64,000 bases of DNA from Sessilibacter corallicola (GTDB taxonomy: Bacteria > Pseudomonadota > Gammaproteobacteria > Pseudomonadales > Cellvibrionaceae), in the NCBI RefSeq assembly GCF_021290925.1, contig NZ_JAJSLX010000005.1:186001-250000 (forward strand), read 5' to 3'. The notes under the pieces were generated by a model, which did no database searches, was not told where the DNA came from, and worked only from the letters and a program-made list of their open reading frames with translations. The stretch's first letter is position 1; each line of letters starts with the position of its first letter. Position numbers and translations under genes: made by a program. Of the stretch, positions 19,541 through 27,900 are shown piece after piece.

Positions 19541-19903
19541 ATTATTCATACAAAAAAACTGGGTAAGTTGATGCTGGGAATGATCGGCATTTTATTTATG
19601 TCAAATGCTCTAAGTCACGATGGCAATAACGGCTGGGTAACAGCGCAAGAATATACGCTTTGGAGTAATACTCTTGAAGAATCTGTGATTAGATTAGTTC
19701 CTAATGACGGAGTTTATAATCCCGCAAATTGTAGTGACGCAGACAGTTATTTTGTTTCTACCGCTCATAATCAAGAGGTACAACAAAGAATTTACAGTGT
19801 TTTATTGAGTTCGTTGTTTGCTGAGCGAAGTGTGCGAGTTCTTCTTGATACAGGATCGTGCGAAGGTGCTCGCCCTAAAGTTTTGCATGTTACTGTTGAG
19901 TAA
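19541..19903 (+). CDS. Small secreted hypothetical protein, paralogue B, probable ATT start
   Basis: A strong GGAGGT (19529-19534) sits 6 nt before an in-frame ATT at 19541. Reading from it gives a good signal peptide (n-region with three lysines, hydrophobic core, cleavage near SNALS). The first ATG is at 19571, 36 nt downstream of the ribosome binding site, too far, and has no site of its own. TTG 19568 is also unsupported. I therefore propose ATT as the start, giving 120 residues. ATT initiation is rare and is best known for infC. The mature part has the same C...YSVLLSS...C pattern as the upstream paralogue and probably forms the same fold. Confidence 0.6.
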   Translation: MIHTKKLGKLMLGMIGILFMSNALSHDGNNGWVTAQEYTLWSNTLEESVIRLVPNDGVYNPANCSDADSYFVSTAHNQEVQQRIYSVLLSSLFAERSVRVLLDTGSCEGARPKVLHVTVE

Positions 19904-19979
19904 TTGGCTTTTTATTTTTTAAAAATTCAATATTGACGGTTGCTAACTCAAATTCAAATCAGTATAGTTCGCCACCAAT

Positions 19980-20010
19980 AAGCCAGATCGATCGATCTGG
20001 CTTTCATTTT
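19980..20010. terminator. Bidirectional-type hairpin after the paralogue pair
   Basis: Positions 19980-20003 form a perfect 24-bp palindrome with GATCGATCGATC at its centre, followed by TCATTTT. It is the probable terminator of the small secreted protein genes. Confidence 0.6.
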
Positions 20011-20040
20011 CAGTAAGTCACATTAAAGGGAGGATTTATT

Positions 20041-20100
20041 ATGTTGGTATTTAGTCTAAACGTGTTGTTAAACCTCTCTGCTCGCCAGTTATTCAGTTAA
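20041..20100 (+). CDS. Possible 19-residue leader ORF upstream of rtcB
   Basis: GGGAGGA (20028-20034) stands 6 nt before ATG 20041, one of the best ribosome binding sites in the window, and the ORF runs 19 codons to TAA at 20098-20100 (MLVFSLNVLLNLSARQLFS). It lies 132 bp before rtcB and just after a terminator. It could be a leader peptide or a remnant of a longer gene; no function is claimed. Confidence 0.35.
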   Translation: MLVFSLNVLLNLSARQLFS

Positions 20101-20232
20101 TTTTTTAACGCATACAATAAAAAAGTCAGTGTAGGTTTTATCTCTGCCAAATAACCGGTAGGGCATTCCTGTATTGGTTTAATAACACTTCTTTTTTACG
20201 CATTAGAATCGGCTCTGTTCGAGGGTGTTCTA

Positions 20233-21468
20233 TTGCCGTCTAAAAATCTCACAAGAGAAATCGAAGTGGACATTACTTCTAAATACGTTATCAATGATAT
20301 TGATCATGGCGATAACGTTCGCGTGCGCATTGTTGCCTCAGACGATAATTGGATCGAAAGCGATGCCATCGCACAATTGAAAAAAACCGCAGAACTGCCG
20401 GGAATGAAACTCGCAGTTGGTCTGCCCGATTTACACCCTAGTAAAGGTCAACCGATAGGTGCCGCCTTTGTCACCGAAAATATTATTTACCCACACTTGG
20501 TGGGAAGTGATATTGGATGTGGTATGGCGTTGTATGAATTTAATAAATCCAGACGAAAACTCAAACTCGATAAATTAGAAAAACAACTCCGCAACTTTGA
20601 ATCGATTGATGAGGAGGTGGCCGATTGCGTCGATTCGCCCCCTGATTTATCGGCGTTTTATTTTCCGAATGAATTAAATAAAAAACTTGGTACTGTCGGT
20701 GGCGGTAACCATTTTTTTGAATGCCAATCTGTGCACGAAATTATCGACGAGGCTGCCTTTGATTGTATTAATGTTAATAAGAATTCGTTATTTTTATTAG
20801 TGCACAGCGGATCAAGAGGTCTTGGTCAGCACATTCTTACTCAGCATGTCAGCCAATACGGTGGTGCTGGCATAAAGGATGATTCCGCCGATCAATATTT
20901 GTTAAAGCATAATTTTGCCAACGATTGGGCAGTGCTCAATCGACAAGTTATTGCCGATAAAATCGAAAGGCTGGTGGGCAGCGAGCTCAAAAATATTTTG
21001 GATGTTTCTCACAATCATGTTTACCCATTAAGTGCATCAGAATGTGAGGCTTTACAGTTAAATACAGACCAAAAATACTGGATTCATCGAAAAGGTGCGA
21101 GCCCGTCCAATCAAGGATTGGTTATGATTCCTGGTTCGCGTGGCAGTTTGAGCTATTTAGTCAAACCCGTAATTTCGTCAAATGGTCATTCGGCGATTTC
21201 TGGATTTTCTCTCGCTCATGGTGCTGGAAGAAAATGGAAGCGCAGTGATTGCAAGGGAAGAATTTGTCATCGATTTACGGTTAAAGAATTAGAATCAACG
21301 CCAATAGGCAGTCGAGTCATTTGCGAGAATCGTAATCTGTTGTACGAAGAAGCCCCACAGGCGTACAAAAATATTGATGGTGTTGTTTCTGATTTAGTTG
21401 ACGCAGGTTTGATTACAGTGATTGCTAGTTTCAAGCCTATGATTTCATTTAAGACAACAAGGAAGTAA
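20233..21468 (+). CDS. rtcB: RNA ligase RtcB, RtcB2 type
   Basis: The 411-residue RtcB-family protein joins RNA 3'-phosphate or cyclic phosphate to 5'-OH ends using GTP and Mn2+. Visible motifs are VGLPDLHPSKGQPIG, VGSDIGCGM (metal-binding Cys), GTVGGGNHFFE, SGSRGLG and, near the end, SLAHGAGRKW, where the His of HGAGR forms the guanylate intermediate. TTG 20233 has GAGG 8 nt upstream and fits the family N-terminus. It is directly followed by prfH (2-bp gap). This pair is known: PrfH acts on ribosomes with damaged decoding centres and RtcB2 religates the 16S rRNA. A role here is by homology. Confidence 0.93.
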   Translation: MPSKNLTREIEVDITSKYVINDIDHGDNVRVRIVASDDNWIESDAIAQLKKTAELPGMKLAVGLPDLHPSKGQPIGAAFVTENIIYPHLVGSDIGCGMALYEFNKSRRKLKLDKLEKQLRNFESIDEEVADCVDSPPDLSAFYFPNELNKKLGTVGGGNHFFECQSVHEIIDEAAFDCINVNKNSLFLLVHSGSRGLGQHILTQHVSQYGGAGIKDDSADQYLLKHNFANDWAVLNRQVIADKIERLVGSELKNILDVSHNHVYPLSASECEALQLNTDQKYWIHRKGASPSNQGLVMIPGSRGSLSYLVKPVISSNGHSAISGFSLAHGAGRKWKRSDCKGRICHRFTVKELESTPIGSRVICENRNLLYEEAPQAYKNIDGVVSDLVDAGLITVIASFKPMISFKTTRK

Positions 21469-21470
21469 CA

Positions 21471-22163
21471 ATGAGAACGGATAAAAAACACAATAATGCC
21501 TCGGCTATTTGGTTACAGATAACCGCTGGTCAAGGCCCCAAAGAGTGCGGTTGGGTGGTTGCTAAAGTTACTGAACTTTTATTGACAGAAGCAACTGACC
21601 TTAAAGTAAAAGCAGAAGTGATTGAGTCTGTCGCGTTCGATAAATTGCTGCGTAATCAAGATTTAATTCAGCCGCTTGAGTACTTATCTGTGCTGATTCG
21701 ATTGGAGGGCGCCAACGCCCTCTCATTATCGAATGACTGGACAGGAACCATTCGCTGGCATGGCTTGAGTCCTTACCGACCGAAGCGTAAACGAATTAAT
21801 TGGTTTGTTGGGGTGCATCGTGTGAATGTGGATAACAGTACTTCTGAATCCATTGATAAATTAAAAACAGAAGTCCAATTTAGCGCATGTAAATCGTCTG
21901 GCGCGGGTGGACAGCACGTTAATAAAACCGACAGTGCCGTTCGCTTGGTTCATAAAAAATCCGGCATTCAGTTACGCGTTGACGCTGATCGTTCCCAACA
22001 CAGAAATAAAGCCATTGCATTAGAGCGGCTACAAATACTGTTAAATGAACAAAACCATCAGTCAAAATCTGAATCCGTTCGAAGCCGATGGTTGAAACAC
22101 TATGAAGTTGATCGCGGTAATCCTACGCGTCGTTTTCAAGGTGAAGACTTTAACGAAGTGTGA
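21471..22163 (+). CDS. prfH: Peptide chain release factor-like protein PrfH
   Basis: The 230-residue release-factor homologue lacks the codon-recognition domain. It carries the catalytic loop SSGAGGQHVNKTDSAVRL (GGQ) and the HRNKAIALERL helix. PrfH is known to hydrolyse peptidyl-tRNA on ribosomes with cleaved 16S rRNA, opening them for repair by the linked RtcB. Its ATG lies just after the rtcB stop, with AGGAAG in the rtcB tail as ribosome binding site, so the two are one transcription and translation unit. Length is somewhat over the usual 200-220. Confidence 0.92.
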   Translation: MRTDKKHNNASAIWLQITAGQGPKECGWVVAKVTELLLTEATDLKVKAEVIESVAFDKLLRNQDLIQPLEYLSVLIRLEGANALSLSNDWTGTIRWHGLSPYRPKRKRINWFVGVHRVNVDNSTSESIDKLKTEVQFSACKSSGAGGQHVNKTDSAVRLVHKKSGIQLRVDADRSQHRNKAIALERLQILLNEQNHQSKSESVRSRWLKHYEVDRGNPTRRFQGEDFNEV

Positions 22164-22199
22164 TTTATAGATTAACGAGTTTTTAATTGGAGAAATCAT

Positions 22200-22337
22200 A
22201 TGATTTATACCGAACCACCAAAAACTACTTTTATGGAAATAATTCGAATGCTTGTGAAGCATAAATTGAAATACGATTTGAGGTCTTGTTGTGAACAATC
22301 AAGAGGTCGAAGAGTTACTGTATCTCTGCGGAGATGA
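22200..22337 (+). CDS. Possible 45-residue ORF between prfH and the UGA-split gene
   Basis: GGAG (22189-22192) precedes ATG 22200 by 7 nt. The 45-codon frame starts MIYTEPPKTTFMEII, is strongly basic, and overlaps the first 47 bp of the next gene in another frame. A ribosome binding site and coupling make it plausible, but the tail is the other frame of a real gene and only the first 30 residues are independent. It may be a leader that couples translation of the next ORF. Confidence 0.35.
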   Translation: MIYTEPPKTTFMEIIRMLVKHKLKYDLRSCCEQSRGRRVTVSLRR

Positions 22338-23247
22338 AAAACGCATTTTTTGGTATTTTAAAGACAAATTTTGTCTGGATTTAATCGCTCTCGATGCCGA
22401 GCGTCGTGGCGCAAAGACGTTATCTGTTCGAGAGTTAAAGCAGAGTTCGTATAAAAAATATTTGGATAAACCGATTTTTTCTGAACTGTCGAAAAGATTT
22501 CCCTCGGGTGTTGTGAATACTGAGGATTTTCCTCTGTTTTATCCGTACGAACAAATTCCTTTTGTCGTTACCCTTGGAAAATGGGTGGCGTCTAACCGGT
22601 ATTCCAATCAAACAACTCGCAAGGGCGCTAACCTTGTTTTGCAACTTAACTTTGATCAACAACACACTCGTAAGTATGTTGATCTTGTTAAGCCGACCTA
22701 TGATTTTGGGCCTTTTGAATATTGGGGGCATCCGGTTTATTCGTGAAAATACAAAACCTTGGCCTGGGTTAGACTCGATGTAAGTTTTTCCACCAATGAA
22801 GTTCTTATTGAAGAAATTCAAACGGATTGGATTCGTCGGGCAAATAGTCTGTTAACTATGGTCGATCGGCGGAAAAAGCAAAATTTAACGACCCTTCCTA
22901 ATTATAAGAAAAATTGCTTATCTGGCAGTTTTGAGGAAATTCGCCAGTACGTAGCAGTGGAGTTAAAACCTTACCGAGAGATCTGGAGCGAGGCTGCATT
23001 ATTAGCCGCAATTCAGTTTGTTAAAAGTGAATTAGGTATTAATTCTATTTATTATCATTCGTTTGAACAGGGTAATGTTTTAAAAAATATCATGGGTAAG
23101 CCGCCAAAATCGCTCTATTCCACGCTTGCGAAACGTTTCTGTTTTAGCAAAGTGCAACATCATCCAGAAATGATATTAACAACTCAGAAGATACGTAAGA
23201 ACCTGAAAAAGGTGGGTGCTCCGAATTGGTATTATATGTCGGTGTAA
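22291..23247 (+). pseudogene. rtcB/prfH-linked protein with EIQ(S/T)DW-like motif, split by in-frame UGA
   Basis: One reading frame spans 319 codons from GTG 22291 (GAGG 7 nt upstream) to TAA at 23245-23247, interrupted only by TGA at 22744-22746 (codon 152). Both halves look coding: before it, GPFEYWGHPVYS; after it, KYKTLAWVRLDVSFSTNEVLIEEIQTDW, WSEAALLAAIQF, LGINSIYYHSFEQGN. The 3' half has no ribosome binding site near its only early start (TTG 22759). EEIQTDW with a following W...AAI...GI pattern resembles the EIQSDW motif of uncharacterised domains in large phage polyvalent proteins; that is inference. It is either a nonsense-mutated pseudogene, a sequence error or recoding. The function of the intact gene is unknown to me. 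Confidence 0.7.
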
Positions 23248-23386
23248 TGTTACCTAAGGGAAAGGTTTTCATAGGCTGATTCAGCTTGTGTAAACCTTTC
23301 TGAGAATGCACCCGTCTACCACTTTAAATAAGCACAAATGCTTGGTGGGTTCATAAGCTTGATGAACATAATTCGAGGATGATTAC

Positions 23387-24052
23387 ATGCGCACAGCAAT
23401 ACTGTTAGTCGTGAGCTTGACGTTGTTGTCAGGCTGTATTTTTATAAACGCACAAGGTTCAGAATATTACGGAGAAGTGGTGGCTAAAGATAATCACTTT
23501 GACGTGTCTGGTGTGGATGATGTTACGGTGTCATTCAACGCAGGCGAGTTCCGCATCGCAGGAACAGACGACGATGAAATTTCTACTCACGTTAAAGTAT
23601 TTTGTAAACGAGAAAATAAATCGTGCGAACGCATTAAAAACGAAATCAGTTGGGGGTTCAATCAGCAGGGCGATCAATTAAATTTGGCTCTGCTACCCAA
23701 AGGCGTAAAAAGCAACTCTAATGTATCGATTGTTGCCGAAGTGGATATTCCCAAAACGAAGAATTTGCGCGTAAAAATGGCGGCGGGCTCGTTGGGAATT
23801 ACCAATTATCAGGGGTGCCTAAATGCCAGCTTGGCTGCGGGCTCTATTAACGCAGAGGTTTTCGAGTCGGTGGTTTCTGAGGTAACGTTAAAGGCGAGTG
23901 TGGGTGAGACCCGTTTGGTTGTTGGCGACCAAACCATCGAAGAAAAGCGCCAGCATTTGGTGGGTTCAAAAACTCAATGGTCAGAAGGCGTTGGTAGTTG
24001 TCATCTTGCTTTAAGTACAAAAGCGGGTGAAGTGCAATTAACGCTAAATTAA
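23387..24052 (+). CDS. Lipoprotein with DUF4097-like beta-helix
   Basis: The 221-residue protein has a lipobox LLSGC at Cys17 and a beta-rich mature region with repeated short strands and the phrases VSFNAGEFRIAGTDDDEIS, VKMAAGSLGI and SLAAGSINAEVFESVVSE. These fit DUF4097/putative-adhesin-type right-handed beta folds seen in exported proteins near membrane-stress regulators. Two cysteines occur in CKRENKSC. It is a single gene with a terminator right after. No partner regulator is adjacent, so the role is unclear. Confidence 0.7.
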   Translation: MRTAILLVVSLTLLSGCIFINAQGSEYYGEVVAKDNHFDVSGVDDVTVSFNAGEFRIAGTDDDEISTHVKVFCKRENKSCERIKNEISWGFNQQGDQLNLALLPKGVKSNSNVSIVAEVDIPKTKNLRVKMAAGSLGITNYQGCLNASLAAGSINAEVFESVVSEVTLKASVGETRLVVGDQTIEEKRQHLVGSKTQWSEGVGSCHLALSTKAGEVQLTLN

Positions 24053-24058
24053 AACAAA

Positions 24059-24098
24059 AATGCTCGGCTGATTAGAAAAAATTTGCCGAGCATTTTAG
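24059..24098. terminator. Terminator between lipoprotein gene and pepP
   Basis: ATGCTCGGC and GCCGAGCAT form a 9-bp perfect stem with an AT-rich loop, followed by TTTTAG. It is placed between convergent genes and can serve both. Confidence 0.65.
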
Positions 24099-24121
24099 AG
24101 CTGATAATTAATACGGTATTT

Positions 24122-25453
24122 TTACCAACCTTTCTCTCTATCCATTAAATCTTCAATCTCTTCTACCGATTTGGGAACTGCGGCCGTTAACACTTCGCAT
24201 CCTTCTGCGGTCACCAAAACATCATCTTCAATTCGAATACCAATGCCGCGCCATTTTTCATCGACGTTTTCGTTGTCGGGAGCGATATAAATTCCGGGCT
24301 CTACCGTTAAACACATGCCGGGTTCTAACACGCGCCATTGGCCTTCAACTTTATAATCGCCAACGTCATGAACGTCTAAACCCAGCCAATGTCCGGTTCT
24401 ATGCATGTAAAAATCACTGTAGGCCTGCTTTTCGATTAATTCATCGAGATCACCTTGCAATAAGCCCAATTCAATTAAACCAGCGGTTAATACGCGCACG
24501 GCAATTTCGTGGGGGTGATTCCAATGATTGCCGGGTTTGACGGCGTCGATGGCTTGTAACTGAGCGTCTAAAACAACGTTGTAAACGGCTTTTTGCTCGT
24601 CACTGAATTTGCCGTTGACGGGAAATGTTCGGGTGATGTCACCAGCGTACATGTCGTATTCACAACCGGCATCGATTAGAACAAGGTCGCCGTTTTTCAT
24701 TTTGTGGTCGTTTTCGATGTAGTGCAGGATACAACCGTTTGCGCCACTGCCGACAATGGTGCTGTAGGCGGGATTTCTCGCGCCGCTTTTGGCGAATTCG
24801 TGGTGAATTTCAGCTTCGAGTTGGTGCTCGTACTGACCGGGTCGACAAAACTGCATAGCGCGAATGTGCGCTTGGGCGGATATGTCTCCGGCGGTGCGCA
24901 TCAGTTTGGCCTCAGTTGCACTTTTAAATAAGCGCATATCGTGAAGGAAGTGATCGAGGTCTTGTAATTCCCCAGGAGGAATAGCGCCGGATCGAGCCTG
25001 CGCGCGCAGGGTATTTATCCAGGTCATGATCTGTTGATCAAATCCCGCATCGCGCCCGAGGCTGTAGTAAACCCGCTCACGGCTTTCGAGTAAGCCCGGT
25101 AGGATTTCGTCGATGTCGTCGATAGGGAAGGCGTCGTCTGCGCCGTAGTTTTCAATGGCGCCTTCTGGACCTTGGCGGTATCCGTCCCAGATCTCTTTTT
25201 GTCGGTTGCGTTCGCGAACAAACAAGACAAATTCGCCGTGTTCTCTGCCGGGAATCAGTACAATGACCGCCTCGGGTTCGGGAAAACCGCACAAATAATA
25301 AAAATCACTGTCTTGGCGATAACTGTACAGGGTGTCTCGACTGCGGGTTTTTTCTTCGGCAGCAGGAATAATGGCAATGCTGTTGGGTTCCATCATGGCC
25401 ATCAGTTCTTTGCGGCGACGGGCAAATTCTTGAAGGTTAATTTTCGCAGTCAC
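24122..25453 (-). CDS. pepP: Xaa-Pro aminopeptidase
   Basis: The 443-residue metallopeptidase of the M24B family removes N-terminal residues before proline. The pita-bread metal ligands are visible: VLIDAGCEYDMYAGDITRTFP (two Asp), the MHRTGHWLGLDVHDVG segment (His), GMCLTVEPGIYI (Glu) and IGIRIEDDVLV (Glu). The N-terminal creatinase-like domain is present and length is normal (E. coli 441). It lies 9 bp after ygfB and probably forms an operon with it, as in many gammaproteobacteria where ubiH often follows; ubiH is absent here. Confidence 0.95.
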   Translation of the reverse strand: MTAKINLQEFARRRKELMAMMEPNSIAIIPAAEEKTRSRDTLYSYRQDSDFYYLCGFPEPEAVIVLIPGREHGEFVLFVRERNRQKEIWDGYRQGPEGAIENYGADDAFPIDDIDEILPGLLESRERVYYSLGRDAGFDQQIMTWINTLRAQARSGAIPPGELQDLDHFLHDMRLFKSATEAKLMRTAGDISAQAHIRAMQFCRPGQYEHQLEAEIHHEFAKSGARNPAYSTIVGSGANGCILHYIENDHKMKNGDLVLIDAGCEYDMYAGDITRTFPVNGKFSDEQKAVYNVVLDAQLQAIDAVKPGNHWNHPHEIAVRVLTAGLIELGLLQGDLDELIEKQAYSDFYMHRTGHWLGLDVHDVGDYKVEGQWRVLEPGMCLTVEPGIYIAPDNENVDEKWRGIGIRIEDDVLVTAEGCEVLTAAVPKSVEEIEDLMDREKGW

Positions 25454-25462
25454 AGTAGATCC

Positions 25463-26047
25463 TTAGTGAATTAATTTGGCGACTTTCGGTTTGTCTTGTT
25501 TTGGCGTTTCTGGGCCAAAGTTTTCGTAGATGTTCAGCACCGCAACTTTGACGTACTCACAGATTTCAATAAAATCGCGTTCGTCTTCGGTGCTGTCAGA
25601 CGTGGCGGTTGCTTCGCTGATTTTCGAGAGATCCAAGATCAATTCTCGCGTTTCTTGCGGTTTAGAGATAAAACCGTCAGCGTCGGAGTTAGCCTGGCTC
25701 ACGAGGCCAGAGAGAAATCCGTTAATCCATTCAGTCAGCGCTTCAACTTGCAGTGGCAGCGGCGTTTCTGAATCCGGTAAAAACAACTCGAAGTCGAATT
25801 GACCTTCTTCGAGCGTGGCGCCGACCTGCTGGTGAAGCGTTTTCAGCATCACCATTAAATTATCGATGCTGTTGAGGTCGATCTCTAATAGAGTTTGTGC
25901 ACCGAGAATCCACTCGGACTCACCGGCTCGTTGGCACAGTGTTCCGACCAAAAAGCCGTGAATTTCGCTGGTGCTTGCCAGAGCGCTGTGGTGGATCAGT
26001 ATTTGCGAGAGTTCGTCAAAGCTGATCGGTTGAAAATCATCTGCCAT
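25463..26047 (-). CDS. ygfB: UPF0149 family protein YgfB
   Basis: This 194-residue protein matches the UPF0149/YgfB family: an FDELSQIL start, ALASTSEIHGFLVGTL, then LPLQVEALTEWINGFLSGL and the C-terminal DFIEICEYVKVAVLNIYENF. It lies directly upstream of pepP with a 9-bp gap, the usual arrangement. In Pseudomonas a YgfB homologue acts as a repressor-like modulator of resistance genes, but the general biochemical role is not settled. Confidence 0.9.
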   Translation of the reverse strand: MADDFQPISFDELSQILIHHSALASTSEIHGFLVGTLCQRAGESEWILGAQTLLEIDLNSIDNLMVMLKTLHQQVGATLEEGQFDFELFLPDSETPLPLQVEALTEWINGFLSGLVSQANSDADGFISKPQETRELILDLSKISEATATSDSTEDERDFIEICEYVKVAVLNIYENFGPETPKQDKPKVAKLIH

Positions 26048-26301
26048 AATTGTCTATGCTTGGGTCGTTGGTTTTTGTGCGATGCTATCATGAATTTGGC
26101 CGTTACAGATTGATGATACAAGCGCCATACAGCAATATTTGTAAATCCTGTTATTAGGTGGATGATTTTACTCAGCGATCCGTTATATTGGCTAAGGCCT
26201 GTTATCAGGCCCTAAGTTACGCAAGCTGTAATTGCAACGATTGACCACCAATTTGCCGCAACATATAGTAGTTTCACTTTTTAGGATGATGTAGACAGGT
26301 T

Positions 26302-26526
26302 ATGGCTGAGAATCACACACCGGAGCAATCTTTAGTTGAGATGGAGCGCAAACTTGAGGTGTTGATAGAACAGGCGCACAGCTTAGCCAGAGAGAACCAA
26401 ACTCTGCGTGAAAATGAGCAGCGCTGGCTTGAAGATCGAGCGCGTTTGATCGAAAAGAACGACCTTGCCAGAACCCGTGTTGAGGCAATGATTAGCCGAC
26501 TAAAAAGTTTGGAATCTCAAGCCTAG
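26302..26526 (+). CDS. TIGR02449 family coiled-coil protein
   Basis: The 74-residue protein is almost entirely a predicted coiled coil (LVEMERKLEVLIEQAHSLARENQTLRENEQRWLEDRARLIEKN...). It resembles the TIGR02449 family, which sits next to zapA in many Pseudomonadota and has ZapB-like features. It is divergent from ygfB and 32 bp upstream of zapA, probably co-transcribed. A role in division is inferred from the neighbour. Confidence 0.75.
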   Translation: MAENHTPEQSLVEMERKLEVLIEQAHSLARENQTLRENEQRWLEDRARLIEKNDLARTRVEAMISRLKSLESQA

Positions 26527-26558
26527 GGCAGTGAGAGTAGATTGTGTGAAGCTAAACA

Positions 26559-26870
26559 ATGACTGATGCCATGAGTACCAACAAAACTGCTGTTGTCACC
26601 ATACTTGGTAAGGAATACCAAGTAGCGTGTGGTGTCGACGAATACGACGACTTGTTGAGCGCTGCTCGTCAGCTCGACGAGCGCATGCGTACGATTCGCA
26701 ATTCTGGCAATGTTATTGGTCTTGAGCGCATCGCGGTTATGGCGGCGCTCAATCTCTGTCACGAGCTGATGCAAGCCCAACATCAAGCCCAACCTCACAT
26801 CGATGAATCGCTGCTAGAGCGAATGTCGTCTAAACTGGATGATGCCCTCAATAAATTGAGTAACGATTGA
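26559..26870 (+). CDS. zapA: Cell division protein ZapA
   Basis: The 103-residue protein shows the ZapA pattern: TILGKEYQVACGVDEYDDLLSAARQLDERM with a following NVIGLERIAVMAALNLCHELM helix. ZapA binds FtsZ and stabilises the Z ring. A second ATG at 26571 (MSTNK) is an alternative start; neither has a strong ribosome binding site. Followed by 6S RNA and fau, the classic zapA-ssrS-fau order of gammaproteobacteria. Confidence 0.92.
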   Translation: MTDAMSTNKTAVVTILGKEYQVACGVDEYDDLLSAARQLDERMRTIRNSGNVIGLERIAVMAALNLCHELMQAQHQAQPHIDESLLERMSSKLDDALNKLSND

Positions 26871-26981
26871 TTTTTACCCGTTGAATACGGGCTTTTTGTC
26901 AATGAATTTAGGGCTATAAGTTCACTGCTCATAAAGAAAAATTCGTCTATTTACAAGAGTTTTTCTGAACAGAGAATTCTG

Positions 26982-26987
26982 TATACT
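26982..26987 (+). promoter_or_regulatory. Probable -10 box of 6S RNA
   Basis: TATACT stands 5-6 bp before the 5' end of the 6S RNA; the -35 region is weak (around 26960). Confidence 0.5.
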
Positions 26988-26991
26988 GAAC

Positions 26992-27166
26992 TTCCCTGAG
27001 GTATTCGCCAGTCGATTAGTCCTCGAGCCGATAATGTTACCCCTGGAGGTAACTCGCAAATACCGGTGTGCATGTCCGCGAGACGGAAAGCCTAAAGTAT
27101 TTCAGTTACCACCCCTTGAACCCTACGGTTCAAGGCCAAGTTGACAGCGGTATTCTCGGGGCACTA
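26992..27166 (+). ncRNA. ssrS: 6S RNA
   Basis: The region can fold like 6S RNA. The 5' CCCTGAGGTATTC pairs with 3' GGTATTCTCGGGG to close the long stem; conserved parts include the AGTCCTCGAGCCGAT segment, the TGCATGTCCG part of the central bubble, GACGGAAAGCCT and the CTTGAACC..GGTTCAAG hairpin near the 3' side. 6S RNA binds sigma-70 RNA polymerase and dampens transcription in stationary phase. Position between zapA and fau is the standard one. Ends are estimated to within about 5 bp. Confidence 0.92.
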
Positions 27167-27243
27167 ACCCCTCTGGAATCTGAAGCGCAGTAGACGAATT
27201 ATCCTAATAAATTCAATTTCAGATTAGCCGCCTACACATTTCT

Positions 27244-27867
27244 ATGCACGATCCAACACTGGCTGAATACAAAGGCCGCATTCGCCGAGAGCTAAAATCT
27301 CGCCGAACCCAATTGACCGATCAGCAGCAGGCAAACGCCGAATCTGCTTTGGCGCAAAAGCTCCTTGGCAGCCTGTTTATGATGAGTACAAAACGCATTG
27401 GTTTGTATTTTTCGTGCAAGGGCGAAATCGGCACATTTCCACTGATTCAAAAGCTGTTGCTAGACGCAAAAAAACAGGTCTTCGTGCCGGTTGTTTCAGG
27501 CGAGCGTATGCGTTTTCAGAAGGTGGATGAACAAACGCCACTGCTGCTAAATCGCTATGGCATTACCGAGCCTGAGCCAGACCCCCTAAAAGTCATCAAT
27601 CCACGGTTTCTGGATTTGGTGTGTGTTCCGTTGGTGGGATTTGACGCCGATTTAAATCGCCTAGGCATGGGCGGCGGGTTTTACGACAGGACCTTTGCCT
27701 TTCGCCAAGGTCGAGGTCACAAACCCTTTTTGTTAGGAATTGCTCATCAGTGTCAGATGTATGAGCAGCCTTTGCCAACCGAATCCTGGGATATCAAGCT
27801 TGACGCTGTGTTAACTGATAAAGATTGGTATTTTCCTGGCTCAGAAAAGCAAAAACCGACGGATTAA
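27244..27867 (+). CDS. fau: 5-formyltetrahydrofolate cyclo-ligase (YgfA)
   Basis: The 207-residue enzyme turns 5-formyl-THF to 5,10-methenyl-THF with ATP. It has an N-terminal RRELKSRR basic part, the ISLYFSCKGEIGT-like strand (RIGLYFSCKGEIGTFPLI), and the nucleotide-binding VPLVGFDADLNRLGMGGGFYDRT. Normal length. It follows 6S RNA by about 78 bp and may be partly co-transcribed with it, as known in E. coli. A terminator follows. Confidence 0.93.
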   Translation: MHDPTLAEYKGRIRRELKSRRTQLTDQQQANAESALAQKLLGSLFMMSTKRIGLYFSCKGEIGTFPLIQKLLLDAKKQVFVPVVSGERMRFQKVDEQTPLLLNRYGITEPEPDPLKVINPRFLDLVCVPLVGFDADLNRLGMGGGFYDRTFAFRQGRGHKPFLLGIAHQCQMYEQPLPTESWDIKLDAVLTDKDWYFPGSEKQKPTD

Positions 27868-27876
27868 GTCGGTTTT
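27849..27876 (+). terminator. Terminator after fau
   Basis: AAAACCGAC pairs with GTCGGTTTT around a 7-nt loop, followed by further T's. The stem starts inside the last codons of fau. Confidence 0.75.
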
Positions 27877-27900
27877 TGATAAAACTTCTTATAGCGCGCT

